64,000 bases of DNA from Stappia stellulata DSM 5886 (lineage in GTDB: Bacteria; Pseudomonadota; Alphaproteobacteria; Rhizobiales; Stappiaceae): contig NZ_KE384083.1 in assembly GCF_000423705.1 (NCBI RefSeq), forward strand, positions 248,001 to 312,000. Direction: 5' to 3'. The position numbers were made by a program, and so were the translations under genes. Under the pieces are notes generated by a model. That model was given only the letters and a program-made list of their open reading frames with translations, made no database searches and was not told the origin of the DNA. Shown piece by piece: positions 54,144 to 63,821 of this stretch. Every line of letters begins with the position of its first letter. Position 1 is the stretch's first letter.

Positions 54144-54173
54144 AAAAGGACGGAGCCGGGTCCGGCTCCGTCC
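54144..54173 (-). terminator. Hairpin between proX and proW
   Basis: A perfect 12-bp inverted repeat GGACGGAGCCGG/CCGGCTCCGTCC with only 2 central bases (54148-54173), followed on the minus strand by TTTT. It lies just past the proX stop. Since proW and proV continue in the same direction, it probably acts as a partial terminator that keeps ProX in excess. Confidence 0.75.
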
Positions 54174-54211
54174 GCAGATTCGAAGGGGTGTCCCCTCGTG
54201 GCAGCTCCCGC

Positions 54212-55192
54212 TTACTGGAGCAGCTTCGCCAGGCGCTCGCGCGCCCCGTCGCTGAGCCAGGGGCCCCACTCGTCCTGATGGTTGGTGAGGTAGTAGACAG
54301 CGGCCTCTTCGGCAGAGGCGTTGTTCTCGTCCTTCCAGGCAAGCAGTGCGCTCATCGTGTCTGTCTTGAAGGACATCTTCGACATGAGATCGGCGATCTC
54401 CGGCTCACGCTGCTCAAGTTCGGTCAGCACGGCCGTGAAGATCTTGGCGGTCGGGAAATCGGACGGCTTGGGATCCGGATTTTCCTTGTTCTGATTGGCG
54501 GTATGAGCCGCCTCGTCGTACTCGCCGAGGTCCACCTTCACCATGTCGAACTTGCCGAGCGGAACGGTCGGGCCCCAGTAGTAGCCGAACCAGGGCTCGT
54601 TATCCGCGTAGGCCGCGGCCATGGAAGAGGCCAGGGTCTCGCCGGAGCCGTGGTTGAATACCTCAATGCCGGAGGATTCCAGATCGAAGGCACGGATCAG
54701 GTTGTCGCTGACAACCCGGCAGCCCCAGCCTTCCGGGCAGTTGTTGAACCGGCCACCAACGAGCTCGGGATTGGCCATCACGCCTTCGATGGTTGCGAGT
54801 TCGGGATGCTTCTCGACCAGATAGGCCGGCAGCCACCAGCCCTCGATGCCGCCCGGCACCAGCACTTCGCCGGACTGCTTGAGCTTGCCTTCCGAGATGA
54901 GCCGATCATAGACATCGCCCACGGAGTTCTGCCAAAGCTCGGTCACGATGTCCGGCTCGCCGTTTTCGGCAACCGAAGCCATCGCAGGCACGGTGTCGGA
55001 AGGAACGGCCGAAACGGTGCAGCCGTAACCCTGCTCCATGATGAACTTCGCAACGGTGGTCACGATCTCGGCCGAAGCCCAGTTCATCTGGGTGATGGAC
55101 ACCTCTCCGCAAGTGGCCTCCTGAGCCTGCGCCGAAAGCGGCAGCAGACACGAAGCCGCGAGAGCGGCCGCCGTCAAGGTCAGTTTCCGCAT
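54212..55192 (-). CDS. proX: Glycine betaine/proline binding protein (ProX)
   Basis: A 326-residue periplasmic binding protein of the OpuAC/ProX class. The signal peptide covers about 1-23 (ends AQAQ) and is followed by CGEVSITQMNWASAE. The tryptophans and aromatic residues that cage quaternary ammonium groups are evident (MNW, ELWQNS, GWWLP, WFGYYW). The ATG at 55192 fits the signal peptide; upstream codons to 55324 do not. It is the promoter-proximal gene of the operon and faces the peptide-permease genes across a 540-base AT-richer gap. Confidence 0.92.
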   Translation of the reverse strand: MRKLTLTAAALAASCLLPLSAQAQEATCGEVSITQMNWASAEIVTTVAKFIMEQGYGCTVSAVPSDTVPAMASVAENGEPDIVTELWQNSVGDVYDRLISEGKLKQSGEVLVPGGIEGWWLPAYLVEKHPELATIEGVMANPELVGGRFNNCPEGWGCRVVSDNLIRAFDLESSGIEVFNHGSGETLASSMAAAYADNEPWFGYYWGPTVPLGKFDMVKVDLGEYDEAAHTANQNKENPDPKPSDFPTAKIFTAVLTELEQREPEIADLMSKMSFKTDTMSALLAWKDENNASAEEAAVYYLTNHQDEWGPWLSDGARERLAKLLQ

Positions 55193-55734
55193 GAAATCAT
55201 CCTGAGTTTTTAAGGGAAGAAATAACGATCGCGACAGCAAGCAACACCATCGAACGAAAGACGGCGGCGCCAGCACAGCGGCACCGCGTCGCTCGAAACA
55301 GCGTCTTTCAAGTTTCCCGATCATTGCAATTCTGTATAATCTGACAAAGGTGAAAACTCAAATTCGGTTGAAATGCTTATTCACCTCAACAATCAGAATA
55401 GGCAGGAAAAAGGCACTCTCCAATTGAGAGCCTCGCCATTTTCAACCCTCCCCGAAACTCGCGCCAAACCGCTCTATATTGCGATTGGACGCTACGTAAA
55501 CTTGATCATGCATCAAGCGACTCCCAAACACCTTCATCGATCTTTTTTTCCGTCGCCGCGCCCTGTGGAAGACTCTCCGGAACCCGGACGGCAAAAGAGA
55601 GAGAATCCGACCGTTGTCGCCGCATGCACGCATGTCTTTGCTTGATCGCGGTTCCGCGCTAGGCTCGACCCGGTGCCTCTGCCCCCCGCGTTTTTCCTGC
55701 TCCCTCGCCTCATGCGACGAAGGTCCGCTCCTGG
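55193..55734. promoter_or_regulatory. AT-richer divergent intergenic region, 542 bases
   Basis: Must hold the proX promoter (minus) and the promoter of the peptide permease genes (plus). A perfect TATAAT occurs on the plus strand at 55335-55340, without a good -35 match. AGGTGAA (55348-55354) and TTCACCT (55380-55386) form an inverted repeat 26 bases apart. A 90-codon frame at 55373-55645 has no family resemblance and I do not call it. The composition is clearly lower in GC than the coding neighbours. Confidence 0.5.
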
Positions 55735-56679
55735 ATGCTGGTTTATGCTGCCACACGCTTCGCCAGCCTCGCTGCGACCCTTCTCGTCGCGACGCTTCTG
55801 GTGTTCGTGGTGCTGGAGATCCTGCCGGGCGACCCGGCCCAGCTGATGCTGGGACTGAACGCGCAGGAGGACACGCTTGCCGCGCTCAGGAGTGAAATGG
55901 GCCTCGACCGCCCCGCCTGGGCCCGCTACCTCGCCTGGATCGGCGGTTTCGCGACCGGGGACCTCGGCACGTCCTACACATATTCCGTCCCGGTCGCCGA
56001 TCTCGTGGCGGATCGCGCCGTCGTCTCCCTGCCGCTGGCGATGATCGCGCTGGCGCTCTCCACCGTCATTGCCATTCCCGTCGGCGTTTATGCCGCGCGC
56101 CACCGTGGCGGCTGGCAGGACGGCGGCATCATGGCGCTGACGCAGATCGGGATCGCGATCCCGAATTTCTGGTTCGCCATGCTGCTGGTCTATGTCTTTG
56201 CCGTATCGCTCAGACTGGTGCCCTCCGGCGGCTTTCCGGGCTGGGAGGCCGGCGTCGGCCCCGCCCTGCAAGCGCTGGCGCTGCCGGCCGTCGCGCTAGC
56301 GCTGCCGCAGGCGGCGATCCTCGCCCGCGTCATGCGCTCCGCGCTGATCGATGTGCTGCACGAAGACTACGTGCGCACGGCGCGTGCCAAGGGCCTGACC
56401 CGCCATGCAACGCTGTGGCGCCATGCGGTGCGCAATGCCTTCATTCCGGTGCTGACCATCCTCGGCCTGCAATTCTCCTTCCTGATCGCCGGCACGATCA
56501 TCATCGAAAACGTCTTCTATCTGCCGGGATTGGGACGGCTGATCTTCCAGGCGATCACCCAGCGCGACCTGATCGTGGTGAAGAGCGTCGTCGTGCTGCT
56601 GGTCGGCACCGTGATCCTCGTGACCTTCCTCGTCGACATGGCTTATGCCGCGGCCGACCCGCGGCTGAGAAAACGGTGA
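55735..56679 (+). CDS. Dipeptide-type ABC permease (DppB-like)
   Basis: A 314-residue inner-membrane permease with six helices. The family features are the LPGDPAQLMLGLNA segment (about 30-43), the GDLGTSYTYSVPV region near 78-90 and the EAA loop RTARAKGLTRHATLWRHAVR near 212-231. The ATG at 55735 is the first in frame; no strong ribosome-binding site is seen. It is 4 bases before its partner permease. It most likely works with the binding protein at 50340-51839, although the proVWX genes now lie between. Confidence 0.88.
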   Translation: MLVYAATRFASLAATLLVATLLVFVVLEILPGDPAQLMLGLNAQEDTLAALRSEMGLDRPAWARYLAWIGGFATGDLGTSYTYSVPVADLVADRAVVSLPLAMIALALSTVIAIPVGVYAARHRGGWQDGGIMALTQIGIAIPNFWFAMLLVYVFAVSLRLVPSGGFPGWEAGVGPALQALALPAVALALPQAAILARVMRSALIDVLHEDYVRTARAKGLTRHATLWRHAVRNAFIPVLTILGLQFSFLIAGTIIIENVFYLPGLGRLIFQAITQRDLIVVKSVVVLLVGTVILVTFLVDMAYAAADPRLRKR

Positions 56680-56683
56680 GCCC

Positions 56684-57541
56684 GTGAGCCAGACCCCGCC
56701 CGCCCTGCCGTTCGTTTTCCTGCTGTTGCGCCACCGCACGCTTCTCGCCGGAGGCGCCATCGTCACGCTGGTGCTGGTGGCGGCCCTCGTCTCGCTGGTG
56801 TGGACGCCCTATGCCATCGATGCGCTTTCGGTCGCCGACCGGCTCAAGGGATCCTCGCTGGCGCATCCCCTCGGCACGGATCAATACGGCCGCGACATGC
56901 TGTCGATGCTGATGGTGGGCGCGCGCACGTCCATTGCGGTGGCGCTTGTCGCTGTGGGCATCGGCGTTTGCGTCGGCGTCCCGCTGGGGCTGATCGCCGC
57001 CGCGCGTGGCGGATGGCTGGACGAGGGACTGATGCGGGTCAACGACCTCATCTTCGCCTTTCCCGCGCTTCTGTCGGCTGTCATGATCACTGCCTTGTTC
57101 GGCGCCGGCGCGGTCAATGCGATCATCGCCATCGGCATCTTCAACATCCCCGTCTTCGCGCGCGTCGCCCGCGGCGGCGCGCTCGCTACCAAGTCGCGGG
57201 AATTCGTGCTGGCCGCGCGGGTTTCGGGCAAGGGCGAAATCCGCATCATCGTCGAACACATCCTGCCCAATATCGCCAACCTCCTGATCGTGCAGGGCAC
57301 GATCCAGTTCTCCCTCGGCATTCTTGCGGAAGCCGGGCTCTCCTATGTTGGCCTCGGCGCACAGCCGCCACTCGCCTCCTGGGGGCGCATGCTGAACGAG
57401 GCGCAGACAATGATGATGCTGGCACCGACGCTTGCGCTCTACCCGGGGCTTGCCATTGTCGTCACGGTGATCGGGCTCAACCTGCTCGGCGACGGCTTGC
57501 GCGACCTGCTGGACCCGCGCCTGAAACGGCGGGTGGCCTGA
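56684..57541 (+). CDS. Dipeptide-type ABC permease (DppC-like)
   Basis: A 285-residue permease with an N-terminal helix, the HPLGTDQYGRDMLSMLMVGA motif (about 60-79) characteristic of DppC proteins, and four more helices with the EAA loop near 170-195. The start is GTG at 56684. It ends one base before the start of the fused ATPase gene, so the two are probably translationally coupled. Confidence 0.88.
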   Translation: MSQTPPALPFVFLLLRHRTLLAGGAIVTLVLVAALVSLVWTPYAIDALSVADRLKGSSLAHPLGTDQYGRDMLSMLMVGARTSIAVALVAVGIGVCVGVPLGLIAAARGGWLDEGLMRVNDLIFAFPALLSAVMITALFGAGAVNAIIAIGIFNIPVFARVARGGALATKSREFVLAARVSGKGEIRIIVEHILPNIANLLIVQGTIQFSLGILAEAGLSYVGLGAQPPLASWGRMLNEAQTMMMLAPTLALYPGLAIVVTVIGLNLLGDGLRDLLDPRLKRRVA

Positions 57542-57542
57542 C

Positions 57543-59201
57543 ATGCTGTTCCAGGCGCGCGACCTGAGGGTCGGCATTCACGGAAAACAGATCCTGAAAT
57601 CCGTCAATTTCGAAATCGATGCCGGAGAAACGCTCGGCCTTGTCGGCGAGAGCGGCTCCGGCAAGTCGATGACGGCACTGGCCGCAATGGGGCTTCTGCC
57701 GCATGGCGCCGCCGCCGGGGGCGGCCTGCTCTACGACGGTCGCGACCTCCTGCAATTGCGCGACGCGGAGATGTGCCGCTTGCGCGGGCGACGGATCGGC
57801 ATGGTGTTTCAGGAACCGATGACCGCGCTGAACCCGGTCAAGACCATCGGCGAGCAGATTGCCGAAGGGATCTTCTGGCACATGCGCGTGCCCCGCGCCG
57901 TTGCGGCGGAGCGGGCCCGCGGGTTGCTCGACCGGGTGGGTCTGACGCGGGCGCGGGTGACCGGCGAGCGCTATCCGCATCAGCTCTCCGGCGGGCAACG
58001 CCAGCGCGTGGTGATCGCCATGGCAATTGCCTGCAGCCCCGACCTCCTGATCGCGGATGAACCGACGACCGCGTTGGACGTCACCATTCAGGCGCAGATC
58101 CTCGCGCTCATTCAGGAGATCGTCGACGAAAACCGGATGGGTTGTCTGCTGATCAGCCACGACCTCGCCGTGGTGGCGCAAATGGCGGACCGCGTGGCGA
58201 TCATGCGCGACGGAGAGATCGTGGAAAGCGGCCCGACAGGCTCGCTCTTCGCCAATCTCACGCATCCCTATTCCAGGGCGCTGTTGGCGGCGTCCAACCA
58301 TGTCCCGACCCGCGCCCGGCGACCGATCCGGCCAGGGCGCGCGGCCTCCGACGAATTGCTTCTGAGCGCGCGCGACATCGTTCGCAGCTACCCGCAACCG
58401 CGCACGCGTTTCTTCGAAAAACCGCGCCGGCTGAGCGCCGTCAAGGGCGTGAGCTTCGACATTCGCGCCGGCCAGAGCATCGGCCTTGTCGGGGAATCCG
58501 GCTGCGGCAAGTCCACGTTGGCGCGCACGCTGCTGGCGCTCGAGGCGCCCGACAGCGGCAGCCTGTCGGTCCTGGGCCGCGATCCGTTTTCCGCGACCGG
58601 CGATGCGCGCGAGGCGGTGCACCGGGCCGTTCAGGTGGTGTTTCAGGATCCTTACGGCAGTTTCAATCCGCGCCATCGCATCGGCCGGGTGGTGGCGGAG
58701 CCGCTGCATCTGCTGCGTGGGGAAATCGGAGCGGATGAAAAGCGCGACCGCGTCGCACAGGCCCTGGGCGAAGTGGGCCTGAGTGCCGGGGATGCGAGCA
58801 AATATCCGCATGAGTTTTCCGGCGGCCAGCGCCAGCGCATAGCGATCGCGCGCGCCCTGGTCACGCGGCCGCGCCTGATCATCGCCGACGAGCCGGTCTC
58901 CGCGCTGGACGTGTCGATCAGAGCGCAGGTGCTCGATCTGCTGGCCGGCTTGCGCGCCAGGCTCGGCCTCGCCTATCTGTTCATCTCGCATGATTTGAGC
59001 GTGGTGCGCGCGATCACCGACGAGGTGATGGTGATGAACGGCGGAAAGATCGTGGAGCGCGGACGCACGGCACGCGTCTTCGACCACCCCCGGCACCCGT
59101 ACACGCGCATGCTCGTTGCCGCCGCACCGGACCTCAAGACGGCGCTTGCGGCGCGCCGGGCACGGGACGCCGAGCGACAGGGAGACACCGAAACGCCATG
59201 A
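57543..59201 (+). CDS. Fused DppD-DppF ABC ATPase
   Basis: A 552-residue protein containing two complete ATPase domains that are separate proteins in classical peptide transporters. Domain one has Walker [10 protein letters not shown] near 36 and signature LSGGQRQRV near 150. Domain two has Walker [10 protein letters not shown] near 317 and signature FSGGQRQRI near 425. Each Walker B is intact ([10 protein letters not shown] and [10 protein letters not shown]). The fusion fixes a 1:1 heterodimer. Its last codons overlap the start of the ROK gene by 4 bases (ATGA). No oligopeptide C-terminal cysteine domain is evident at the end. Confidence 0.9.
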   Translation: MLFQARDLRVGIHGKQILKSVNFEIDAGETLGLVGESGSGKSMTALAAMGLLPHGAAAGGGLLYDGRDLLQLRDAEMCRLRGRRIGMVFQEPMTALNPVKTIGEQIAEGIFWHMRVPRAVAAERARGLLDRVGLTRARVTGERYPHQLSGGQRQRVVIAMAIACSPDLLIADEPTTALDVTIQAQILALIQEIVDENRMGCLLISHDLAVVAQMADRVAIMRDGEIVESGPTGSLFANLTHPYSRALLAASNHVPTRARRPIRPGRAASDELLLSARDIVRSYPQPRTRFFEKPRRLSAVKGVSFDIRAGQSIGLVGESGCGKSTLARTLLALEAPDSGSLSVLGRDPFSATGDAREAVHRAVQVVFQDPYGSFNPRHRIGRVVAEPLHLLRGEIGADEKRDRVAQALGEVGLSAGDASKYPHEFSGGQRQRIAIARALVTRPRLIIADEPVSALDVSIRAQVLDLLAGLRARLGLAYLFISHDLSVVRAITDEVMVMNGGKIVERGRTARVFDHPRHPYTRMLVAAAPDLKTALAARRARDAERQGDTETP

Positions 59202-60118
59202 CGCAGGACACATCGCGGCGGCTCAGGATCGGGATCGACTGGGGCGGCACCAAGATGGAGGCGATCGCGCTCGGAGCCGACGGCGCGGAGCGGTTCCGCC
59301 AGCGGGTTGCAACCCCGCGCGACGACTACGCGGGCTGCATCCGCGCGGTTGTCGCCCTGGTGGAGGCGGCCGAAGCCGCGACCGGCGAAAACGGCAGCGT
59401 CGGGCTGGGCATTCCCGGCTCGCTCTCGCCGGCCACAGGTCTCGTCAAGAACGCCAATTCCACCTGGATGAACGGACAGCCGCTCGACCGGGATCTGGAG
59501 GCCGCACTCGCACGACCCGTCAGGATCCAGAACGACGCGAATTGTCTGGCTGTTTCGGAAGCGACCGACGGTGCTGGGGCGGGCGTGCATGTCGTCCATG
59601 CCATCATCATCGGCACGGGGTGCGGTTCCGGGATCGCCATCGACGGCGCGGCCCATCGCGGCGCAAACGGCATCGGCGGCGAATGGGGCAATATCCCGGT
59701 GCCCTGGATGCGCGAGGACGAGTTTCCCGGTCCCAATTGCTGGACGGGCCATCGCGGCACCATCGACCGGATGTGCTCCGGAACCGGCTTCCAGTGGGAC
59801 TACGAACGCGCCACCGGCACATCGGCCACCGGACGCGAGATCGTCGCGCGGGCCCGCGCCGGAGAGCCGGAGGCGCAAGCCGCGCTGGAGCGTTACATCT
59901 CGCGACTGGCGCGGGCGATGGCAATGGTCGCCAACATTCTCGACCCGGACGTCTTCGTGCTCGGTGGCGGCATGTCGAATGTCGACGAGCTTTATGCGCA
60001 ACTTCCGGACGCGATGGCTCCCTACATATTTTCCGACCAGTATTGCGTGCCGATCCGAAAGGCGAAGCACGGGGACAGTTCCGGCGTGCGCGGTGCCGCA
60101 TGGCTCTGGAACGACTGA
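59198..60118 (+). CDS. ROK-family sugar kinase-like protein
   Basis: A 306-residue protein of the ROK family, most like bacterial N-acetylglucosamine/fructose kinases. The phosphate loop DWGGTK (about 9-14) and the catalytic aspartate in QNDANC (near 110) are present, as is the GTGCGSGI glycine loop. The zinc motif normally written CxCGxxGC reads CWTGHRGT, so two of its three cysteines are gone. Zinc-free folding or loss of activity is possible. It starts inside the end of the ATPase gene, so it is co-translated. An ATPase-kinase pair after a transporter and an M20 deacylase hints at an acylated amino sugar as substrate. Confidence 0.8.
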   Translation: MTQDTSRRLRIGIDWGGTKMEAIALGADGAERFRQRVATPRDDYAGCIRAVVALVEAAEAATGENGSVGLGIPGSLSPATGLVKNANSTWMNGQPLDRDLEAALARPVRIQNDANCLAVSEATDGAGAGVHVVHAIIIGTGCGSGIAIDGAAHRGANGIGGEWGNIPVPWMREDEFPGPNCWTGHRGTIDRMCSGTGFQWDYERATGTSATGREIVARARAGEPEAQAALERYISRLARAMAMVANILDPDVFVLGGGMSNVDELYAQLPDAMAPYIFSDQYCVPIRKAKHGDSSGVRGAAWLWND

Positions 60119-60212
60119 CCTGCCCCTCCCCGACCGGGACAGGCTGTCCTATATCCTTGAAAAGCCCCCGGCCGGTCATCGCCGGGATGGCATGCGACAA
60201 AGGGAGGACAGC

Positions 60213-60806
60213 ATGCGTCGTCTCGCAATTTCAACCGTGTCGGGCCTTGTTGCCTTCGCGGCCCTGCCGGTGGCAACTGCCATCGCCGAGGCGCGCGACT
60301 TCAAGATCGATCCGGCGCATTTTTCCATTGTTTTCAATGCACAGCACATCGATTATGCGCCAACCTGGGGCATGTTCCTGAAAGGCGAAGGCTCTTTCAC
60401 CTTCGACGAGGACACCCGCACGCTGAGCGATCTCACGGTCACGATCCCCGCCGACAGCGTGTTTTCCAACAACGAGCGGCGCGATGGGCATTTGCGCTCC
60501 GACGACTTTCTTTCAGCCGAAACCCATCCCGACATCACCTTCGTGATGACCTCCGCCGAGGAAGAGACGGCGCGCAGCGGCACCGTGACCGGCGACCTGA
60601 CCCTGCGCGGCGTGACACGTCCGGTGACGCTCGATGTCACCTTGAACAAGGTCGGCCCCTACCCCTTCGGCGACACCTATGTGATCGGCATCAGCGCGCG
60701 AACGACGCTGAAGCGGTCCGAGTTCGGAATGACATACGCGGTGGAAAACGGGCTGGTTGGCGACGAGGTGCCGATCCGCATCGATCTGGAGGCGATCCGG
60801 CAGTAG
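60213..60806 (+). CDS. YceI family periplasmic protein
   Basis: A 197-residue exported protein. The signal peptide covers about 1-26 (ends TAIAEA), followed by DFKIDPAHFSIVFNAQH, the typical first strand. The YceI lipocalin-like barrel, which in family members binds a polyisoprenoid or similar lipid, fills the rest, including RDGHLRSDDFLSAETHP near 90-106. The ATG at 60213 has AGGGAGGA six bases upstream. It is about 95 bases after the ROK gene and converges with the cupin gene. Its role here is unknown; isoprenoid quinone handling or stress protection is suggested for relatives. Confidence 0.87.
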   Translation: MRRLAISTVSGLVAFAALPVATAIAEARDFKIDPAHFSIVFNAQHIDYAPTWGMFLKGEGSFTFDEDTRTLSDLTVTIPADSVFSNNERRDGHLRSDDFLSAETHPDITFVMTSAEEETARSGTVTGDLTLRGVTRPVTLDVTLNKVGPYPFGDTYVIGISARTTLKRSEFGMTYAVENGLVGDEVPIRIDLEAIRQ

Positions 60807-60820
60807 GGCGCGAAAGGCGC

Positions 60821-61501
60821 TCAGCCGGTCGCGGGCGCCGAAACGTCGCGCAGATGGCCGGTCTTCACGAAGACGCGCGCACCTTGCGCGCCGGCAACCG
60901 CATGCAATCTTGCGCCGACGGGAAGGCGAAGCCATCCGTCGCGCCCGAAGACCTCTACGCCATGGCGCAGGCTGCCGTCGAGAACCAGCGCTTCCGTGCC
61001 GCCGACGGCATCGAGGGAAACCTCCGCATCCGGCTCCCACTGTTCGACGCGCACATCCTCGCGGTCGTCGGCAAACAGCGGCAGAACCGAGACGCCCGGC
61101 CGGTCGCGATGGGGCACCGGTGCGGCCTTGTTGGTATCGACGATCACATGCGTCCGGTCGGCGGGGTCGAACTGCCAGAGCTTGACGAAAATGACGCAGC
61201 CGTCCTTAGAGGCGGGTGTGTGGCTGGATCCTGGCGGATTGCGCACATAAGTGCCGGCCGGATAGTCGCCGTGTTCGTCCTGGAAGACCCCTTCGAGCAC
61301 GAAGAACTCCTCGCCGCCGCCATGGGTATGCGCGGAAAAGGCGCTTCCCGCGTCATAGCGCACGATCGAGGTGGCACGTGCCACCTCGTCGCCGATGCGG
61401 TCGAGCATCCGGCGGCTGACGCCGGGCATGGGCGAGGCCCGCCACTCAAGCTCGCCGGCGTGGATGGATGCCGGCGTTTTGAAGTCCGCGTTGAGATCCA
61501 T
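60821..61501 (-). CDS. Cupin domain protein (ChrR-like)
   Basis: A 226-residue double-cupin protein. The first cupin has the metal cluster [14 protein letters not shown] (about 58-71) with a later histidine in SSHTPASKD near 95. The second cupin (about 125-220) lacks the full cluster. This resembles the C-terminal cupin of ChrR anti-sigma factors, but the N-terminal zinc anti-sigma domain and a partner sigma gene are absent. It may be a small-molecule-binding or dioxygenase-like protein. The ATG at 61501 has AAGGAGA nine bases upstream. Confidence 0.72.
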   Translation of the reverse strand: MDLNADFKTPASIHAGELEWRASPMPGVSRRMLDRIGDEVARATSIVRYDAGSAFSAHTHGGGEEFFVLEGVFQDEHGDYPAGTYVRNPPGSSHTPASKDGCVIFVKLWQFDPADRTHVIVDTNKAAPVPHRDRPGVSVLPLFADDREDVRVEQWEPDAEVSLDAVGGTEALVLDGSLRHGVEVFGRDGWLRLPVGARLHAVAGAQGARVFVKTGHLRDVSAPATG

Positions 61502-61593
61502 CGTGATCGTCTCCTTCGACCGCCCGGGGGGAGGGTTTCGAAGCATCAGGATGGGGCGCTTCACCAGACGGTCAAGGGCAAACGCCCGCCGCC

Positions 61594-62838
61594 CTACACC
61601 CGGTTGAGGAGCCGCGCGCGGATCGTGCCCGACAACTTGCGGATTTCCTCCAGAAGCGTGACGGCGTTTTCGACCGGGCCGTCGGCGTCGAGCACGACGT
61701 AACCGACTTCACCGTCGGTCTGGTAATGCTGCGCGGCGATGTTGACCTTCCACTTGGCGAAGAGGTCGTTGAGCTTGCCGAGTTCACCGGGCGTATTGCG
61801 CTGCACCTGGATGAAGCGCGTGTTTTCGGTGCCCTTGGGCAGCTGCACCTGAGGGAAATTCACAGCGCCGATTGTCGAACCGACATCGGAATATTCCACC
61901 AGCCGACGGGCGACTTCCTCACCGATGCGCTCCTGCGCCTCTTCCGTCGAGCCGCCGACATGCGGCGTCAGGATGACATTGTCCAGACCGCGAAGCGGCG
62001 AGAGAAATTCCTCGTCGTTCGACTTCGGCTCGCTCGGGAAAACATCGACGGCAGCACCCGCCAGATGGCCCGACTTCAGCGCATCGGCGAGCGCGTCGAT
62101 ATCGAGCACGGTGCCGCGCGCGTTGTTGATGAGATAGGCGCCCTTCTTCATGGCGGCGATCTCCGCGCGTCCGATCATGCCGCGCGTTTCAGGTGTTTGC
62201 GGCAAATGAAGCGACACGACATCGGAGGCTTCCAGAAGCGCGTGCAGCGTCCCGGTCGGCTCGACATTGCCGTGACGCAGCTTGTCGGTCTGGTCGAAGT
62301 AGATCACCCGCATGCCCATCGCCTCGGCGAGCATGGAGAGCTGCGAGCCGATGTTGCCGTAGCCGACGATACCGAGCGTCTTGCCCCGCACCTCGTTGCT
62401 GCCGGCCGCACTCTTCAGCCAGCGGCCGTTGTGGGCGGCCATCGACTTCTGGAAACTGCCGCGCATCAGCATGACGATTTCGGCAACCGTCAGTTCGGCG
62501 ACGCTGCGCGTGTTGGAAAACGGGGCGTTGAAGACGGTGATGCCGCGCCGATTGGCCGAAACCAGGTCGACCTGATTGGTTCCGACGGAAAAGCAGCCGA
62601 CCGCAACCAGCGTTTGCGCGGCTTCAAGGATCTCCGCATCGACCTGGGTGCGCGAGCGGATCCCGAGGATGTGAACGCCCTGCAGCGCCTCTTTCAGGGC
62701 GTCCTTGTCGAGCGCGGTCTTGAGAAGCTGAACGTTGGTGTAGCCGGAGGCGGCGAGCACGTCGGTAGCCGACGGGCTGATGCCCTCAAGCAGCAACCAG
62801 CGGATCTGGTCCTTGGGGCGAGACAGACCGGTGTTCAT
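61594..62838 (-). CDS. serA: D-3-phosphoglycerate dehydrogenase (SerA)
   Basis: The first enzyme of serine biosynthesis, oxidising 3-phosphoglycerate with NAD. At 414 residues it is the E. coli-type short form. The NAD motif [11 protein letters not shown] is near 160-170. The catalytic Arg, Glu and His are in [12 protein letters not shown] and HVGGST. A C-terminal ACT domain (about 340-414) binds serine for feedback inhibition. The ATG at 62838 has a plausible upstream site; the extra 29 codons to 62925 are not family sequence. It stands alone with about 110 bases to the next gene. Serine and glycine metabolism here joins the one-carbon genes of the left end. Confidence 0.93.
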   Translation of the reverse strand: MNTGLSRPKDQIRWLLLEGISPSATDVLAASGYTNVQLLKTALDKDALKEALQGVHILGIRSRTQVDAEILEAAQTLVAVGCFSVGTNQVDLVSANRRGITVFNAPFSNTRSVAELTVAEIVMLMRGSFQKSMAAHNGRWLKSAAGSNEVRGKTLGIVGYGNIGSQLSMLAEAMGMRVIYFDQTDKLRHGNVEPTGTLHALLEASDVVSLHLPQTPETRGMIGRAEIAAMKKGAYLINNARGTVLDIDALADALKSGHLAGAAVDVFPSEPKSNDEEFLSPLRGLDNVILTPHVGGSTEEAQERIGEEVARRLVEYSDVGSTIGAVNFPQVQLPKGTENTRFIQVQRNTPGELGKLNDLFAKWKVNIAAQHYQTDGEVGYVVLDADGPVENAVTLLEEIRKLSGTIRARLLNRV

Positions 62839-62949
62839 GAGCGTTTCCGTGATCCTGGGACAGGCGGGCGGCAGAGCGCGCGCGACAGATTGCGCTCTCC
62901 TGCCCTGTCCGCGCCCAAAATTCAACTGTCGCCAGGTGGAAATGCAGAT

Positions 62950-63816
62950 CTAGCCGAGCGCGACCCAATCGCGCAGGTCGCGCAGGAAGCGGGTGAGACG
63001 TTCCCTGGTGTCCGCGAAATCCGCCGTCTTCTCATAGGTCTCGACGTTCATGTAGAGCGCGCGATTGACCTCGATCTGAAGGCTGTGGACACCGTTTTCC
63101 GGACCGCCGTGCCGCGCCAGGATCTCCGCGCCCTTGAAGGGATCGTTGATCGCAACGGAGAATCCGAGACCTTCCAGGATCCGGCGGGCCTCCCCGAGGA
63201 AGCCGGCGGCGCAACTGCGGCCCTCGCGGTCGGACAGAACGATGTCGGGACGCAAATCCCCGGTCTCGTCTTCATGCATCGCGTTGGCGACCGGCTGCAT
63301 CGAGTGGAGGTCGAGGTGATAGACCGCGGCGGCGGCGCCGCGTGTCTCGGTCAGAAGTTCCGCAAGCGCCGCATGATAGGGTCGCCAGCAGCGCGCCAGA
63401 CGCGCCTCGTAGTCGGCGCGCGCGAGCGGCGACGCCAGCAGCGGCGCGCCGTCCGGCGGCGTTGCGGTCCAGACCACGCCCTTGCCGAGCCGCGCCTTGG
63501 CGCCCGGGGCCAGCACCAGATCGTCGCCGTCGGCGAGCGTTTCGGGCGCGAGATCGTCGAAGGCGCGGTTCACGTCGCAATAGATCCGCCCGAAGCGGGC
63601 AACAAGCAGCGGCAGGCCGAGATCGGGTGCCGCCGAGAACAGTTCGTCGACATACATGTCTTCCGCCCGGCGGTAGAGCGACGGCGGCTGCAACGGGTCG
63701 AAATCGGCCGGGTAGACCGTGCCGGAATGCGGGCTGTCGAGCACAAGCGGCGCAAGCCCCCGCGCCGGCCGACGGATCTCGATCATGTCACCGTCGGCGG
63801 GCATGCCGTCTGCCAT
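62950..63816 (-). CDS. N-formylglutamate amidohydrolase family protein
   Basis: A 288-residue zinc hydrolase of the N-formylglutamate amidohydrolase (HutG-type) family, which releases glutamate and formate at the end of histidine degradation. The metal-binding SPHSG (about 28-32), YCDVNRAFDD (about 75-84) and DLHSMQ (near 175) are conserved. The ATG at 63816 lies 5 bases after the stop of a peptide-transporter ATPase gene, so it belongs to that operon. That neighbour suggests that the true substrate may be an N-formyl or N-acyl amino acid or peptide brought in by the transporter. Confidence 0.87.
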   Translation of the reverse strand: MADGMPADGDMIEIRRPARGLAPLVLDSPHSGTVYPADFDPLQPPSLYRRAEDMYVDELFSAAPDLGLPLLVARFGRIYCDVNRAFDDLAPETLADGDDLVLAPGAKARLGKGVVWTATPPDGAPLLASPLARADYEARLARCWRPYHAALAELLTETRGAAAAVYHLDLHSMQPVANAMHEDETGDLRPDIVLSDREGRSCAAGFLGEARRILEGLGFSVAINDPFKGAEILARHGGPENGVHSLQIEVNRALYMNVETYEKTADFADTRERLTRFLRDLRDWVALG

Positions 63817-63821
63817 CCCCG

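Noticed and set aside
55373-55645. A 90-codon frame in the proX/permease gap
   Set aside because: No ribosome-binding site, no family resemblance, and it lies in a region expected to hold two promoters.
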